From the NCBI GenBank assembly GCA_028023455.1, contig JAQFVV010012423.1, positions 7,048,269 through 7,112,268 on the forward strand: DNA of 64,000 bases, read 5' to 3'. The DNA comes from Epiperipatus broadwayi. Taxonomy: Eukaryota; Onychophora; Udeonychophora; Euonychophora; Peripatidae. Below are positions 1 to 11,238 of the stretch, in pieces. The notes under the pieces were generated by a model, which saw only the letters and a list, made by a program, of their open reading frames with translations, was not told the origin of the DNA and made no database searches. Within the stretch, counting starts at the first letter, position 1; each line of letters opens with the position of its first letter. Position numbers and translations under genes: made by a program.

Positions 1-2463
1 ATTATTAGTAAGACATTCTTGTTTTAATCGATCTGAATAGTCTTTAAAAGTTCTTTAAATAAAAATATACCACTTTATTGCTAAAATGTTTATTAAGACT
101 GATATCATAAAGAAAATAGATATAAAAAGTCATATTACCGATCTTTTGTTTGTGGCGAATTTCCAAGGGTTCAAACTTGTCTATATTTCTGCAGCTACTA
201 TGTGGGAACAATCTCTTTCTTGAGGTGTATAACTATTTGATGATGATGACTCTATTGAGGTTATTTGCTTTAGTGGACAATTTGGAAATCATTATATTAA
301 TTTTTCTTCTCTTCCTGTCAAGCATGTGGATGAAATACAGCAGTTGTTTTCACATTTATAAATTTTCTTGAGTTTAAAATCAGTTGTTGTAACAATTAAT
401 TGGACTTGATGATTAATATTTATCAGTAGATTAATTCATCTTCTTTGAATGCAGGTGAATGCTTTCTTCCTTCTATTAAAAACATCTTATTTATCTGGTC
501 AGTTGAAAGGTGTAGAATATTATTTTAGACACATCTTTTCTTTCCTATGTGATGTGCAGCTTCCCCAGATGGTCCGGAATCGATGGGACATACATATAAT
601 TTTTCTAGCAAGCCATTTCTTATATTTTCAACATTCAATTTGATAGTTTAATAATCTGAATCAATCACAATAATAATCTTAATAATAATTCAAAACAGCT
701 TTTTATATCCAATTTTTAGCTACCTTAACCAATCAGAGATAGCATCACTTGCTATTTTTGGACAAATTTGTTTTAATTAGATCTCTAATTTATTTTCAAC
801 CAAAGTATTTTTCAACTGAAAAGTTTAATCCTTTTTCCAGACACTTTTGTTTTAAAAAAAAAAATAGACTCAATTCTTATTTCCTTTCTTTTGTTTTTTT
901 TTCTTTTTAACATCCAGGTAACACTTCAAATCTTTGAGCTTCCTTCTTTAGATCTTGATAAGACAATTTCAAAAATTATAGCTCTGACTCATTATAAGCT
1001 TCCAAAGTGACAATCATTTACAAAAAATTTACTACAAAGATCGATATCTGATTAAACAGATTTCCTCTTTTAACAAAAAAAAATTGTACAAAAAAAATAA
1101 TTTAACAGATTTAATACTTCCTTTTCTTTCAATATTTAGGAAATGTAAAATTTTGTATGTAATGTACACACATCCTTCATTCTTTCAAATCATTCATAAA
1201 CTAACCTTAAATACTATAATTGCTAGCTTAGTAATTATAACCCAATTATTTAATTAAATCTGTAACTTTTAAATCCCACTTATAATTAAAGAAAAGCAAA
1301 ATAAAAGTATAGAATAAGACATTAAAATTGATCAAGCATAGGTTAGTTTTAAAGAAAGTTAAAATGTTTAATATTTGAAATATAAAACAAATAAATAATT
1401 TACACATACATTGCCTATATGTATGCATTATAACTTTGCTTTTTAAAGAAAATTTAAATATTAAATAGTTTAAATGTGTGTATTACCTTTCTATCAACAC
1501 ACAAACAAGTAAAGCATGTAATTGTTGACCCATTCTTTCTCTGTTTAAAGCTTTTAGAACTGGACCTTGTAGGGTTTAAACTTGGATGCCCTACAACTTC
1601 CTTTATGGTTATATAAAATTGTGATGATGATTTTTGGTTTACCTTTTCTACATGCACATTACTATAAATTTAGCTAGTGACTAAATTGTAATGGCACAAT
1701 ATATTGGAAAAACAAACTTTCTCTTTAAATTTATCTTTTATTGAGTAGATATTGTATATAAAGCTACACAAACAAATTCTGGAATTTGTGTACAGATTGT
1801 GATATAATTTACTCAAGGCTAGAGATTGGTGAAGGAACATATTACTGAATGCTAGAAGTAAGAATGATTGTAATTTATCAATAGGAAGAATCATCACTTG
1901 GCTAATGTAGAAACTTTCAAATATATAGATATTTAAGTTGAAAATATTATTGTGCAATTTTACACATACATTTATCTTTAGAATGGGGGAAATTATTTTG
2001 TTTCCTTAGAGATTTCAAGTACACACACACTTGGTGGACACATATTACAAACACAACTTGCTCATGTGATATGTGTGTAATTTAAGAATATTAAAATTAT
2101 AAACACATTATATTATCAAAGTTATCAGAAGTTTAATTTATTTCATAAATATTTATCATGAGAAGTAAAAAACAATACAAGCATTAAAAAATTAGTCAAA
2201 TTTTAAATCACTTATCCTAGTGTGATTTAGTACACTGGTGGACTTGAAGATAATTTTCAGAAATCAATCATTATCTGAATAATGTAAATAAAGCAAAATT
2301 TCTTTTCATTAAATTGAGTACAACCTTCATGTTCAACCTGCCATTAAAGATGTTCGAACATCACATGATCTTATAATCCAACTCATTTTAAAATAACTTT
2401 GCATTCAAATAAACAAATATGTAAAAATTAATGAACTAAAGACCACATAAATAAATAATATAA
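1..2463. other. AT-rich non-coding stretch, no gene recognised
   Basis: AT-rich sequence with many stops in all frames and frequent A or T runs. Short open frames near 150-371 and 449-643 have no recognisable domain and no convincing splice context. I see no repeat family member that I can match elsewhere in the window. Confidence 0.6.
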
Positions 2464-3240
2464 TAATATTATTTTATTTGCATTCTCTATAGAAATTTAC
2501 TGACGTACGTATGATAATATTTAATTTAAAAAAATCAATCTTTTGTAGAATATGAGTTTCTGCCACTCAAACTTATGTTATCAGATGCTCAGGAGATAGT
2601 TAAATTACATCAAACATACAACTCAATTTCTCTTTAATTAGTTAACACTTATATTTTTAAATGTTTATTTAAAAGCAAGATTATTTAAAACTGAGTTGGA
2701 TTTAAAAATTCTGCCTTACCAATTAGCATTATAGTAATACAAATGAGTCTAGTTAAATTACAGCTAAAATTCATGTTTAAACTTAAATATCAAATTGAAT
2801 GTTATATATCTACTTAAATAAAAATTGATATGTTGTTCAATGTGATCTCAACTAGTTTCCCCAAACAACTGATATTAGAGTTAAATGATAGAAACCTATC
2901 ATGCAAAAGATTGATTTTTCATCATTAAACATTGATAATCAAAAACTAATCAGCTTTCAACGTGCATTATTTAATCATGTTACTAACTCACCGACATTAT
3001 AGTAAGTATGCAGAACACTCTCAAATCCAAATCCAAAATAGAGACTTTTAAATGATAATGGTCTTCTTATTTTTGTAAGTAGTAACATGATTAAATAGTA
3101 CATGTCGAATTCTGATTACCTTCTGATTAAGAGTTATTAACAAAAAATGCATTTGTAAATTATATTATTATTAAATTGATTAAATATTATCATATAAAAG
3201 ATCATAAATTTCTATAGAGGGTATAAACAAAATAATATTA
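2464..3240. mobile_element. Non-autonomous TIR element (MITE-like), ~777 bp
   Basis: Positions 2464-2523 are the inverted complement of 3181-3240 with a few mismatches, giving terminal inverted repeats of about 60 bp. The conserved core of the left arm reads CTCTATAGAAATTTA. No transposase frame lies between the arms, so the element would depend on a transposase in trans. Part of the interior (around 2660-2940) is repeated in direct orientation at 3279-3372 plus 4128-4330, which marks a second relative next to it. A smaller palindromic element sits inside at 2959-3107. The superfamily is not assigned. Confidence 0.7.
2959..3107. mobile_element. Small nested MITE with ~27-bp TIRs
   Basis: Positions 2959-2985 and 3080-3107 are inverted repeats sharing the core TATTTAATCATGTTACTA. 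This ~150-bp segment is absent from the related element at 3265-4390, where the flanking sequence is continuous, so it looks like an insertion into the larger element at 2464-3240. Confidence 0.6.
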
Positions 3241-3359
3241 ATATATTAAATATTCATATTTATTAATATGTATATATTTAAATGATTATTCGGAAGCAAG
3301 GTTATTTAAAATTATGTGGATTGTAAATTCTGGCTTATCAGTTAACATTAAGTTATTAC

Positions 3360-3372
3360 AAAGAAGGCTTTA
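3360..3372. repeat. Probable target-site duplication, left copy
   Basis: The sequence AAAGAAGGCTTTA occurs here and again at 4127-4139, on either side of the foldback element. The uninterrupted relative at 2735-2765 has a single corresponding site, which supports a true target duplication rather than chance. Thirteen bp is a maximum length; the true duplication could be a few bases shorter. Confidence 0.7.
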
Positions 3373-4126
3373 AACCACTAAACATCACATGATCACTATC
3401 TCATACTAGCACAATAATTGTTATTAAACAATTCAAAACAAAACAACACTCTCCATATAGTAGTGCCATCTTGTGCTAACAAGAGCAATCAATGGATGCC
3501 AGAAGGCTTGTGCCACAAGCCAGAAACTAGTCTGGGGATATTGGATGAGTAGGCACTAGATAGGGATTTTATGCACAAGCCTTCTGGCATCCATTGATTG
3601 CTCTTGTTAGCACAAGATGGCACTACTATATGGAGAGTGTTGTTTTGTTTTGAATTGTTTAATAACAATTATTGTGCTAGTATGAGATAGTGATCACGTG
3701 ATGTTTAGTGGTTTAACACCAATCCTGCCTAATAGGATAGTGGTGGCTATGGTTGTTAAAGAGCCAAAGATACCAAAATGTATGGGTACTGAATTGAGTT
3801 CAGACCCATATGACTATATAAGCTATTGAGCTTGGATTGAAAATATTAATAGTGTTTTCAATTTCATTCTCATAGTTTTGTAGTTAAATAGAGTTAAAAG
3901 GTGGGTGCTGGAGGGTTGCATTAGATCCTAAGATCTAGATGCAGTGCTCTCAGATCCAAGGCTCCTCACTGATGAAGGCCACAAGCCAGAAACTAGTCTG
4001 GGGATATTGGATGAGTAGGCACTAGATAGGGATTTTATGCACAAGCCTTCTGGCATCCATTGATTGCTCTTGTTAGCACAAGATGGCACTACTATATGGA
4101 GAGTGTTGTTTTGTTTTGAATTGTTT
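3373..4126. mobile_element. Foldback element, copy 1, with three arm copies
   Basis: This 754-bp insertion holds an inverted pair: 3373-3512 and 3571-3711 are reverse complements over about 140 bp with a single visible mismatch (CATGTGATG against CACGTGATG). They enclose a 58-bp loop. A third, shorter arm copy at 3979-4126 repeats 3513-3661 in direct orientation without visible differences. Between them (3715-3978) lies a spacer with a TATA-like CTATATAAGC that is shared with other copies near 10.9 and 30.0 kb. There is no coding capacity. Related copies lie at 10744-11238, 28125-28485 and 29816-30165. The left and right ends of the inserted block are not inverted repeats of each other, which is odd for a simple cut-and-paste element. 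Confidence 0.8.
3513..3661. repeat. Direct repeat inside foldback element, left copy (149 bp)
   Basis: This segment is repeated at 3979-4127 with no difference that I can see, offset 466 bp. Such identity within a decayed landscape points to recent duplication or gene conversion. Confidence 0.8.
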
Positions 4127-4127
4127 A
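3979..4127. repeat. Direct repeat inside foldback element, right copy (149 bp)
   Basis: Second copy of 3513-3661. It ends exactly where the right target-site duplication begins, whereas the left copy continues for another ~50 bp into the full arm. Confidence 0.8.
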
Positions 4128-4139
4128 AAGAAGGCTTTA
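4127..4139. repeat. Probable target-site duplication, right copy
   Basis: Same 13 bases as 3360-3372, followed by GTTAGATTT, which aligns with the uninterrupted relative at about 2750. Confidence 0.7.
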
Positions 4140-4390
4140 GTTAGATTTCATTAAAATTCATATTCAAATTTTTTTATCACATATAAATGTTGTAAGTCTA
4201 GTTAAATAGAAGTTTAGTTGGTATGTTTTATGTGATCTCAACTAATCTCCTGAGCAGTGATGATGTTAGGTTTGATTGACAGAAAGATGTATATAACAAG
4301 ATGTTAATTGACTTTTCACTAACCATTGTTATATAAAAGAATACAAATTTCTATTGAGGATATAAGCAAAATAATAATATAGTATATTGA

Positions 4391-5758
4391 CAAAATAACA
4401 ATGATTTAAGATTTCAGTCAAACCTCAATAAACATTTTCAAAATTAACAACAAAAAAGTTACAAAGAAAGTTTTAAAAAATAAAATTGAAATTAAGAATG
4501 ATAAAAAATAATTATATAAATAGACATAACTATTACTTATAATCTTCAACATATTTAAATCTTTTAATTATTTAATATATATATCTGTACCAAATATTCA
4601 AAATATATAAATACACAAATGAGTATGGATGGATATACATATATTTATATATAAATAACATTCGCAATATAAAATAGGTAATATATTTAAAGGTCTGAGC
4701 TTACTGTTAAAGAAAAATGAATCTGATTTTGTCACGGTTTGAAGAGCTTCTATGTATTCCAATTTAAATATTACATATATACATATGTAGAAGTTATTAA
4801 TCTTTAAAAAAATACTACAGAGTAAATAATAATAATTTCAATATATAAAATGTCTTTTATATATAATGAAAAAAATAATAACAACAATAGTAAAAATTAA
4901 AAAATTGCCTTTTATTTATTATTTATTTTGTTAAATCATCATGAATGAAACTTCTTATTTTATAACCAATTTAACAATAAAATATTTGAAATTCAAGTGT
5001 AACAAAATTTTTAAAATTTGCAATTTTTTTTTATAAGTGACTCCCCCAAGTAGTATACTATAAAACTAAATTTAAAATAAAAATGTTAAAATTAGCTTAT
5101 TTGATCAAAAGAAAGTAAATTCCTTTTTATAATCATTTAGAGTTGGTAGCAATATTTCCTTCATAATTCTTTCTATGTAATTATTAACAAACTTTTTATG
5201 TTTCATATAAATATGTTCTAACTTGTGGATTTTTTGTTAGCATAATATGCAAAAAAATGTTTTTAGTTTAGTTTATATTAAATAATTTGTTAAAATTCCC
5301 AAGTCCTTATATTCTTGACATGTCATAAAAATATTCTTTCCATATTATTTATCATTATTCTTATTGTTTTCATATTTATCAAAAGAATTAATAATGTTAT
5401 TATATTTATCTTCATGAAACTAATTTAAAAATCAATGAAGTAATCATAACAATGTAATTGTGGGGGGGGGGGGACCAAAAAGAAAGCAGTTTAAATAAAA
5501 ATTAATAAAAGACAATATTTTTGAAAAATGTTAATAAAATATTAAGCACACATGCATAGAATGTACTGCAGTAATTTTGCACCACATTAAATAAAAGGAA
5601 AAAAAATTTTGATCAAAACATTAATGATGGAGAAGCAATATTCTTCATGAGCACAGAAATTAAAATTTTTTTAAACCAGTTTTTAACAAATTAGCTCCAT
5701 TTTTTAAATTAATGTAGTAATTTGCATGCATCTACTATTAATTTTCATTATTGTTATT
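4391..5758. other. AT-rich non-coding stretch with a G12 run
   Basis: No gene or structured repeat is visible apart from TA-rich patches around 4560-4680 and a run of twelve G at 5462-5473, which stands out against the very low G+C background. Confidence 0.6.
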
Positions 5759-5995
5759 ACTTTTAGAGAAAAGCTTGGACCTTTATCATATCACACTCCC
5801 AAATTAAGATGTTTCAGATTGGCCTATATAAGTGGGAATTTAGGTTAAAGATAAGATAGCCATTCTTATCTTTATAAAGTCGCCACCTTGTGTCAAGATG
5901 TGATATGTCCTTCTATAATCAAAAAAAGACATCATTTGACTATTATAAGTGTTCAAGGCACATATGATAATGGTTAAAGCCTTTCTCTAAAAGTG
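5759..5995. mobile_element. MITE, ~237 bp, ~37-bp TIRs
   Basis: The left end (from CTTTTAGAGAAAAGC) is the inverted complement of the right end (to CTTTCTCTAAAAGTG) over about 37 bp with some mismatches. The core at 5812-5890, including TATATAAGTGGGAATTTAGG and CTTATCTTTATAAAGTCGCC, is also present in the larger inverted-arm element at 15571-16316, so the two belong to one family or exchanged an internal module. Confidence 0.7.
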
Positions 5996-6605
5996 TTTAT
6001 GTAATTTCTATGCGTTTAATAAATAATCACAACTTTACATTTGAAGCTGGAAATATAGTACATATTTCTGCTTCACCTAGTGCCAATGTCATCAGCATTA
6101 GTTTGGGTTTGAACCCAACCTTTTATAATAACTGACACCCACCTCATAATTGGTGGTAGTATAATTATAAGCAATATTGTAATCTTGTATCTAATTACTT
6201 TGTATTTTATGATTAACTAACCTTTTATAATAGTTTATTTATTTTATAACATTTGTAAAACTGTATATTATGTTTATTTTATTAAATTGGCATTTATATG
6301 TAATTGAATCCTAGATATCTATAAAATGTTACAAATATTTTAAATTCTTCATTAAAGTTCATTTTCTTAAATTAATCAGTTGGTAGCATTTTATATTTAT
6401 CTTTTGATAAATGTACATTAAAGGATTGATTATATTTTGTAAATTTCTACTTAAATTTTATATCAAATATTAAATTTGAAAGTCATTGTACCAAATTCCT
6501 AAAATTTTTCTGAATAAAAGTTACATTTTTGGTAATCTAAACCTTAATTAAATAGGCACATGACTGATAAACTGAATATGCTTGTTGCTGTTTTTTTTTA
6601 ATTAG
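5996..6605. other. AT-rich stretch; possible intron upstream of the candidate exon
   Basis: No coding signal is seen. The last bases form a polypyrimidine run followed by AATTAG, which would serve as a 3' splice site for the candidate exon that follows. Confidence 0.4.
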
Positions 6606-6714
6606 CAAATCAACCCTTGGGGCATACAGAATTATAGATTTCCCTCCAAAGCAGGCACCAACCTCAGAGGACCGCTTAGAGCAATTTCAATTGGCAGTTG
6701 TCACTGTAGATTGA
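6606..6714 (+). CDS. Candidate terminal exon of an unrecognised host gene
   Basis: After a run of nine T and the acceptor-like AATTAG there is a stretch of clearly higher G+C. Reading from 6607 gives 35 codons ending in a TGA at 6712-6714. The predicted peptide has a balanced, protein-like composition: it contains GAYRIIDFPPKQAPTSEDR and then EQFQLAVVTVD at the C terminus. This is unlike the low-complexity F/I/K/N/Y frames typical of the surrounding DNA. The first base (6606) would complete a codon split by the intron. I do not recognise the protein and see no matching upstream exon in the window, so the rest of the gene probably lies to the left of it. It could also be a decayed retrocopy. 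Confidence rests only on composition and splice context. Confidence 0.4.
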
Positions 6715-8260
6715 ATCCTGTAGATAAGACCATAACACACAAATAGTGGAAAATTATTGAAGGAGATGATTATTGAGTTTGATTTGAAGAGTTCACTGAA
6801 GAGAGTAATTTAGATTTAGTACACCATGATTAAAGAATGACTGGCTAAAAAGATTGACCGTTGCAATGCCCTTCCGGTGCTCTAAACTTAGCCCGAGACG
6901 ATACTGTGTCAAGGAAGCCTGCAAATGATATGACTGTATAAATGCCTGTTTCAAGCCACGGAATGCCTACCGATTGATTCTGAGGTAACATCCAATTCAC
7001 CGCAAGCCATTGATTCTATTTTACTTGTTTTCCAAATCAATACTAATTTATATATCTGTGTGATGTTTATACGGCTTGGTTTAAAATGCTCTTTTAATTT
7101 TTCCCTTAAATTTAAAATATCAATTCTTCTAAAAATCTCATATTATTTTGATGCGGCAAAATTAAATTAATTTTTGGTTTATTTAAAATATTTGACTTAC
7201 TAAAATTTCCAAGTACAAAATTCAATGAGTTATTAACTTTAAATTCTCTCGCTCTTATTTTTCCAGTCAAAATCATTACAGGAGACTTACTTCCCGTAAA
7301 TTAATTAATAGAAAGCTCGTTTAGTTTTGTACATCATATATAAATTTATTTTGAATGATTGAAATTATTTTAAAAGTATCTTACTATTACCTCCAATTTA
7401 AAATAGCCCTGTAATTATTTCTGAAAGAATAAAGAATTTTAGTGAATCAATTAAGTAAAATCTATTATAGCATTTTGTCAGTATATGTTTCATACATATT
7501 TATTTGTCAAAAGTAGTAAAAAATTCGATGTATAATTTATTATGCTTTATATTGTCAAACTTCATCAGAAGTGAGTTTGATATTCAATGCCCTGTCTATG
7601 TTAATTAAAAGACAGTCTTATTTTGTAATCTTTCATAAACTATTTAATAACTTTTTAATAAATGAAATATTTGTAGTGTGGAAAACAAGTTATATTTAGT
7701 TTTAATTCTTGCCTTTCTTTTTATAATATAATTTATGATTCATTCATTGATGGCCTAAGGTTTCTGGGACTTCCTGTTATGTCAGGGAGCCGATTATTTT
7801 TATCAGGAATTAAGTTATTAATTTTGTTAGTGATACACTATCTATCTATCTATATATGTCTAAGGCATTATGTATTTATAGCTACAACCATTCATTTATT
7901 ATTTTGCTTTGCTACTTACTCCTCAGGACCTTCAGAAATTTAACTATGACCAGTCCAATCTTTCACACTCCCTCAAAGTAGACGTAGTTCATACCAAGGG
8001 ATTCTTTTCGGGCATTGCCATTAAGATGTGTATGGGAATTCCAGCACATCACATTTATTATTATTATTCAGAGACATGCTTTGGCTGGAGGGCCAACATT
8101 TCTCTTATCTACCTGTACATATCAGGAATTTCATTTAGTAAAGCCACCCAGAGGTTCATAACAGACCTCATTTATTTTTGTTGTAATCTATAATAGCATA
8201 CTGCCTTCTTCATCATTTTATATCTTTATTTAGCAAACCTGAAATGCTCTCTGCCATGAT
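6715..8260 (+). other. Possible 3' UTR of the candidate gene; includes a GC-richer block
   Basis: Directly after the candidate stop codon the sequence stays less AT-rich to about 7010. It becomes less AT-rich again at 7741-8260, where a 94-codon open frame (7909-8193) occurs. That frame has no recognisable domain and a poor composition, so I do not call it a gene. An AATAAA-type signal occurs near 7426. A short run of TATC repeats lies near 7840-7855. A long 3' UTR would explain the pattern, but nothing here proves transcription. Confidence 0.3.
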
Positions 8261-9369
8261 GGCACGTCCTTCACAAACAAATTTCATAATTAATTAAATC
8301 TGACTGTATAATTGTCAATTATTTATTTAAGAACTATTTTGCTTCCCACACTCATTATATACAAATGATTTTAAATGTAATAGTGTTTTAAATGCCCATC
8401 TTTCATGTCTTGTAATATATATATAAAACAGATTTATTTGTAATATCTTGAAGAGGGCTAATAATATTTTATTGCTGATTGGTTTTTGGCCGACCAATTA
8501 ACAAACTTTTACATTGTTTGTCAAAGCTGCATCAAAACGAATTAAAGAAAATAACCAAGTTGTATAAACAAAGACTTAACTTATTTTGTACTAAATTCCT
8601 TAATAAATTCCTATAATATTGTTATTTTAAATAAGCTTAGTTTGTCATCACTCCCAATCTCTAAGGTTAATTACTCTATTTATTTAAATATTTCTTTGAT
8701 TTAAATTCACTTCTTTGTAATGTTGCCATAAAGAATTATCATTATTACGGTTTAAACCATTAGTAATCGATCAAATCATATCTGTACCATTCTGCAATCG
8801 TCAGAATCCATTAAATCATTGATTTTTCATATAAACCCTTTATTATTTTCAGTCTCTATGTGAACCATGACCTCCAACTGGGATGGACTAAAACCAAGCA
8901 CTGCTAGTGTCATCACAAATGTTATCCATTAGTCAGAGAGGCAATAGTTTAGGCAAATAGGTTAGGATTCATCCTTGTCCTGACATATGTATCTTGTGCA
9001 TGGTTGGATTCAAGGTACTTTTGCTTGGATTATTGGTCTTGTTGAATGAATACACAATTTTGACCGGCACATATTACTGTTATTAATAAACCACCGCTTA
9101 TTTAGAAAAATTTGTAATCTGGAAAGGTTTAGTGACATGTTTTTGGATTAGCGATGGTCAATCTGCACTTGATATGAAAATGCACTGCCTAATCTCATTT
9201 TTAACTACTGTAACCATTACATATCAAAAATGTTATATATGTGGAAAAAAAAAGATTCAATCAAAAACAGTTTAAATACATACTTTGACAATCATATTTT
9301 CTATCTACCATTTGCATTTTTCACTGAGACAAAAATAATGCCAAATGAATTGTATGTAGTTAAAAACTT
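8261..9369. other. AT-rich stretch, nothing recognised
   Basis: Mostly AT-rich. A somewhat GC-richer patch at 8850-9080 follows a TTTTCAG acceptor-like sequence but is full of stops. A short hairpin with ATTGGT/ACCAAT arms lies near 8477-8500. Confidence 0.4.
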
Positions 9370-9489
9370 TCCATGTGATTAAAACTGTAGTATCCGCACT
9401 TACGACTGCTCCAAGGTTATAACTGCAAGTCATACTGTGCGGTCAGCAAATAACGTTTTACAATTCCCACGCTGTTCTTTCTTAACGAA

Positions 9490-9675
9490 GCTCTCCAAAC
9501 ACATTGGTCTGCCACGAAGCTCTCCAAACGCATTGGTCTGCAATGAAACTCTCCAATGAATTGGTCTGCAACGCTCAGCCACGGATGCTCTCCAAGGCAT
9601 GGTCTGCACCGACTGCTCTCCAATGAATGGTCTGCAAGCGGCTGCTCTCCAAATGCATGGTCTGCAACTTGCTAC
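9490..9675. repeat. GC-rich minisatellite, ~29-bp unit, six irregular copies
   Basis: The motif GCTCTCCAA, a few bases, then (T)GGTCTGCAA recurs at about 29-39-bp spacing from 9490 to 9675. The copies differ by substitutions and small indels, so the array is old. It sits in a G+C-rich island (about 9370-9960) that contrasts sharply with its surroundings. Open frames across it on both strands are explained by the lack of AT-rich stops and do not resemble a protein family. Confidence 0.7.
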
Positions 9676-9823
9676 TGTGTGACTGCTTTCTACAGCTCCC
9701 AATGTTACACTGCCCTCTACTACCGTCTATATTACACTGCCCGATGTTACCCAGTGTTCTTATCGCTCTCTGACAACTGCAACAATCAATCAATGCACTG
9801 ACCAATAGAGTAACGCCTCTTAT

Positions 9824-9856
9824 CTAGAAATATTTGTAATTAGCAAATATTTCTAG
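9824..9856. repeat. Short hairpin at the edge of the GC-rich island
   Basis: CTAGAAATATTTG at 9824-9836 and its exact reverse complement at 9844-9856 enclose a 7-base loop. A degenerate relative of the left arm lies at about 9098-9118, so the hairpin may mark the end of an inserted repeat spanning roughly 9090-9860. Confidence 0.5.
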
Positions 9857-10743
9857 GAATTGTCGATCGCCATTACGTCAATGCACTAATTAAATTCCTC
9901 AGCTATCAGAGCGTGATCTAAAAACAGCCTTACGAATAAATTCTAGTTTTTCTGGAGTGCACAAAAATGTCTGCCATTTTTACAAACACTACAAAAACTA
10001 AATCTATTAATATTATATTTTTTCTTTAACATCCCATATTAATGAAACTATTTTGAACTTTTTAAAGTCAAAGGATATCACATTTTATATTGACAACTAA
10101 TGTAATGGAATACCTGATAAGTTGGTCGCTGATGTCATAACTTCTCAAGAAAGCAACAATCAATGTATTTTTGAGATATGAAGTTCCTGCAAAACACTGA
10201 AAATCAGGCCTCTTTCTTATGAAAGAAAAGGTGACACAAATCAGAGCAAATATGAAAGGAAAGATTTATAAATATTTTTAAAAAACAAGAGTGAGAGAGA
10301 ACAAAAAATGGGGAGGAAATGGAATGATGAGTTGTTGTTTTTAAACATTGATAGTATGAGTAATTTAATTATAAAAGATTATTTTTAGTTACTTAGCCAT
10401 AGTTTACAAAATGCATTCATCAGAATAAACAACAGTATTAAATGCATACAAGAACATTGTAAAGAACTTGTGTTTATAAATCAAACAAAGTATAAAATAG
10501 TAAGGTTAAATAATCTATTGCAAGGCAAAAGCCTCTCCAAGAAGCCCATCCAGAGGGGGGGGGTATAAAGAAAGCATTATTCATAGAACTAGTCAATTTG
10601 GTTTAAGATCTTTTTTTCTTGTTTTCACTCTCTAACTAAACAATCCATTTACTGAGCAATTATTAGATTGTTTCTTGAGGGAATATTTGAAAAAAAAAAT
10701 CTTAGGCCTGCTTGATTGGATTTAAATCACTGTCCTAACTAAA
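9857..10743. other. Non-coding stretch, nothing recognised
   Basis: No coding region or clear repeat. A G9 run occurs at 10555-10563. Confidence 0.5.
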
Positions 10744-11238
10744 ACAGGCAAAACTTTCTATACATATTGCCACTCAGAGCAAGCCAGAGTAAACAATGGA
10801 TGCTGGAAGGCTTGTGTATAGAATCCCCATCTAGTGCCTACTCATCCAATATTGCCAGACTAGTTTCTGGATTGTGGCCTTCATCAATGAGGAGCCTTGG
10901 ATCTGAGATCTTAGGATCTAATGCAACCCTCCAGCAGTCACTTTTAATTTCTACTTAACTACAAAACTGAGTCTTAACTTGAAAACACTATAATATTTTC
11001 AATCCAAGCTCATTAGTTTATATAGTACTTGCAGATCCAAGGCTCCTCACAATGAAGGCCACAAGCCAGAAACTAGTCTGGGAATAATTGGATGGGAATT
11101 TTATGCACAATCCTTATGGCATTCATTGATTACACTGACTTGCACTGAGTGGCAATATGTATAGAGAGTTTTGCCTGTTTTATATAACAGTTATAAGCAA
11201 GCATAAGATATAGTGATCATGTGATGTTTATTGGTTGT
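10744..11238. mobile_element. Foldback element, copy 2
   Basis: The left arm (10744-10870) and right arm (about 11055-11180) are inverted complements. They contain the family markers CTAGTGCCTACTCATCCAAT and GCCAGAAACTAGTCTGG. The spacer contains GATCCAAGGCTCCTCAC and ATCTTAGGATCTAATGCAA, as in copies 1 and 4. The right side continues to GATCATGTGATGTTTATTGG, the outer arm end seen in copy 1, while the left side lacks that end. No coding capacity; the 63-codon frame inside is a by-product. Confidence 0.75.

Larger units (their letters stand above)
3265..4390. mobile_element. Second copy of the 2464-3240 element, split by a foldback insertion
   Basis: The left part (3279-3372) matches about 2660-2740 in direct orientation. 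The right part (4128-4390) matches the interior and right end of the first copy, including the terminal motif ATTTCTATTGAGG. Removing 3373-4126 and one copy of a 13-bp direct repeat restores sequence collinear with the first copy. The left TIR is missing, so this copy is truncated. Confidence 0.6.

Noticed and set aside
150-643. Two small open frames and a DDDDSIEVICFSGQFGN-like peptide in a third frame
   Set aside because: The more protein-like frame is bounded by stops within about 45 codons, no domain is recognised and splice sites are ambiguous. I kept it as non-coding.
9417-9805. Several overlapping frames on both strands in the GC-rich island
   Set aside because: They arise from low stop-codon density in a tandem repeat; the translated peptides are repeats of the minisatellite.
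10767-10958. 63-codon frame, and similar frames at 28226-28420 and 28264-28446
   Set aside because: They fall in foldback arms and spacers and translate the same repeat on either strand.
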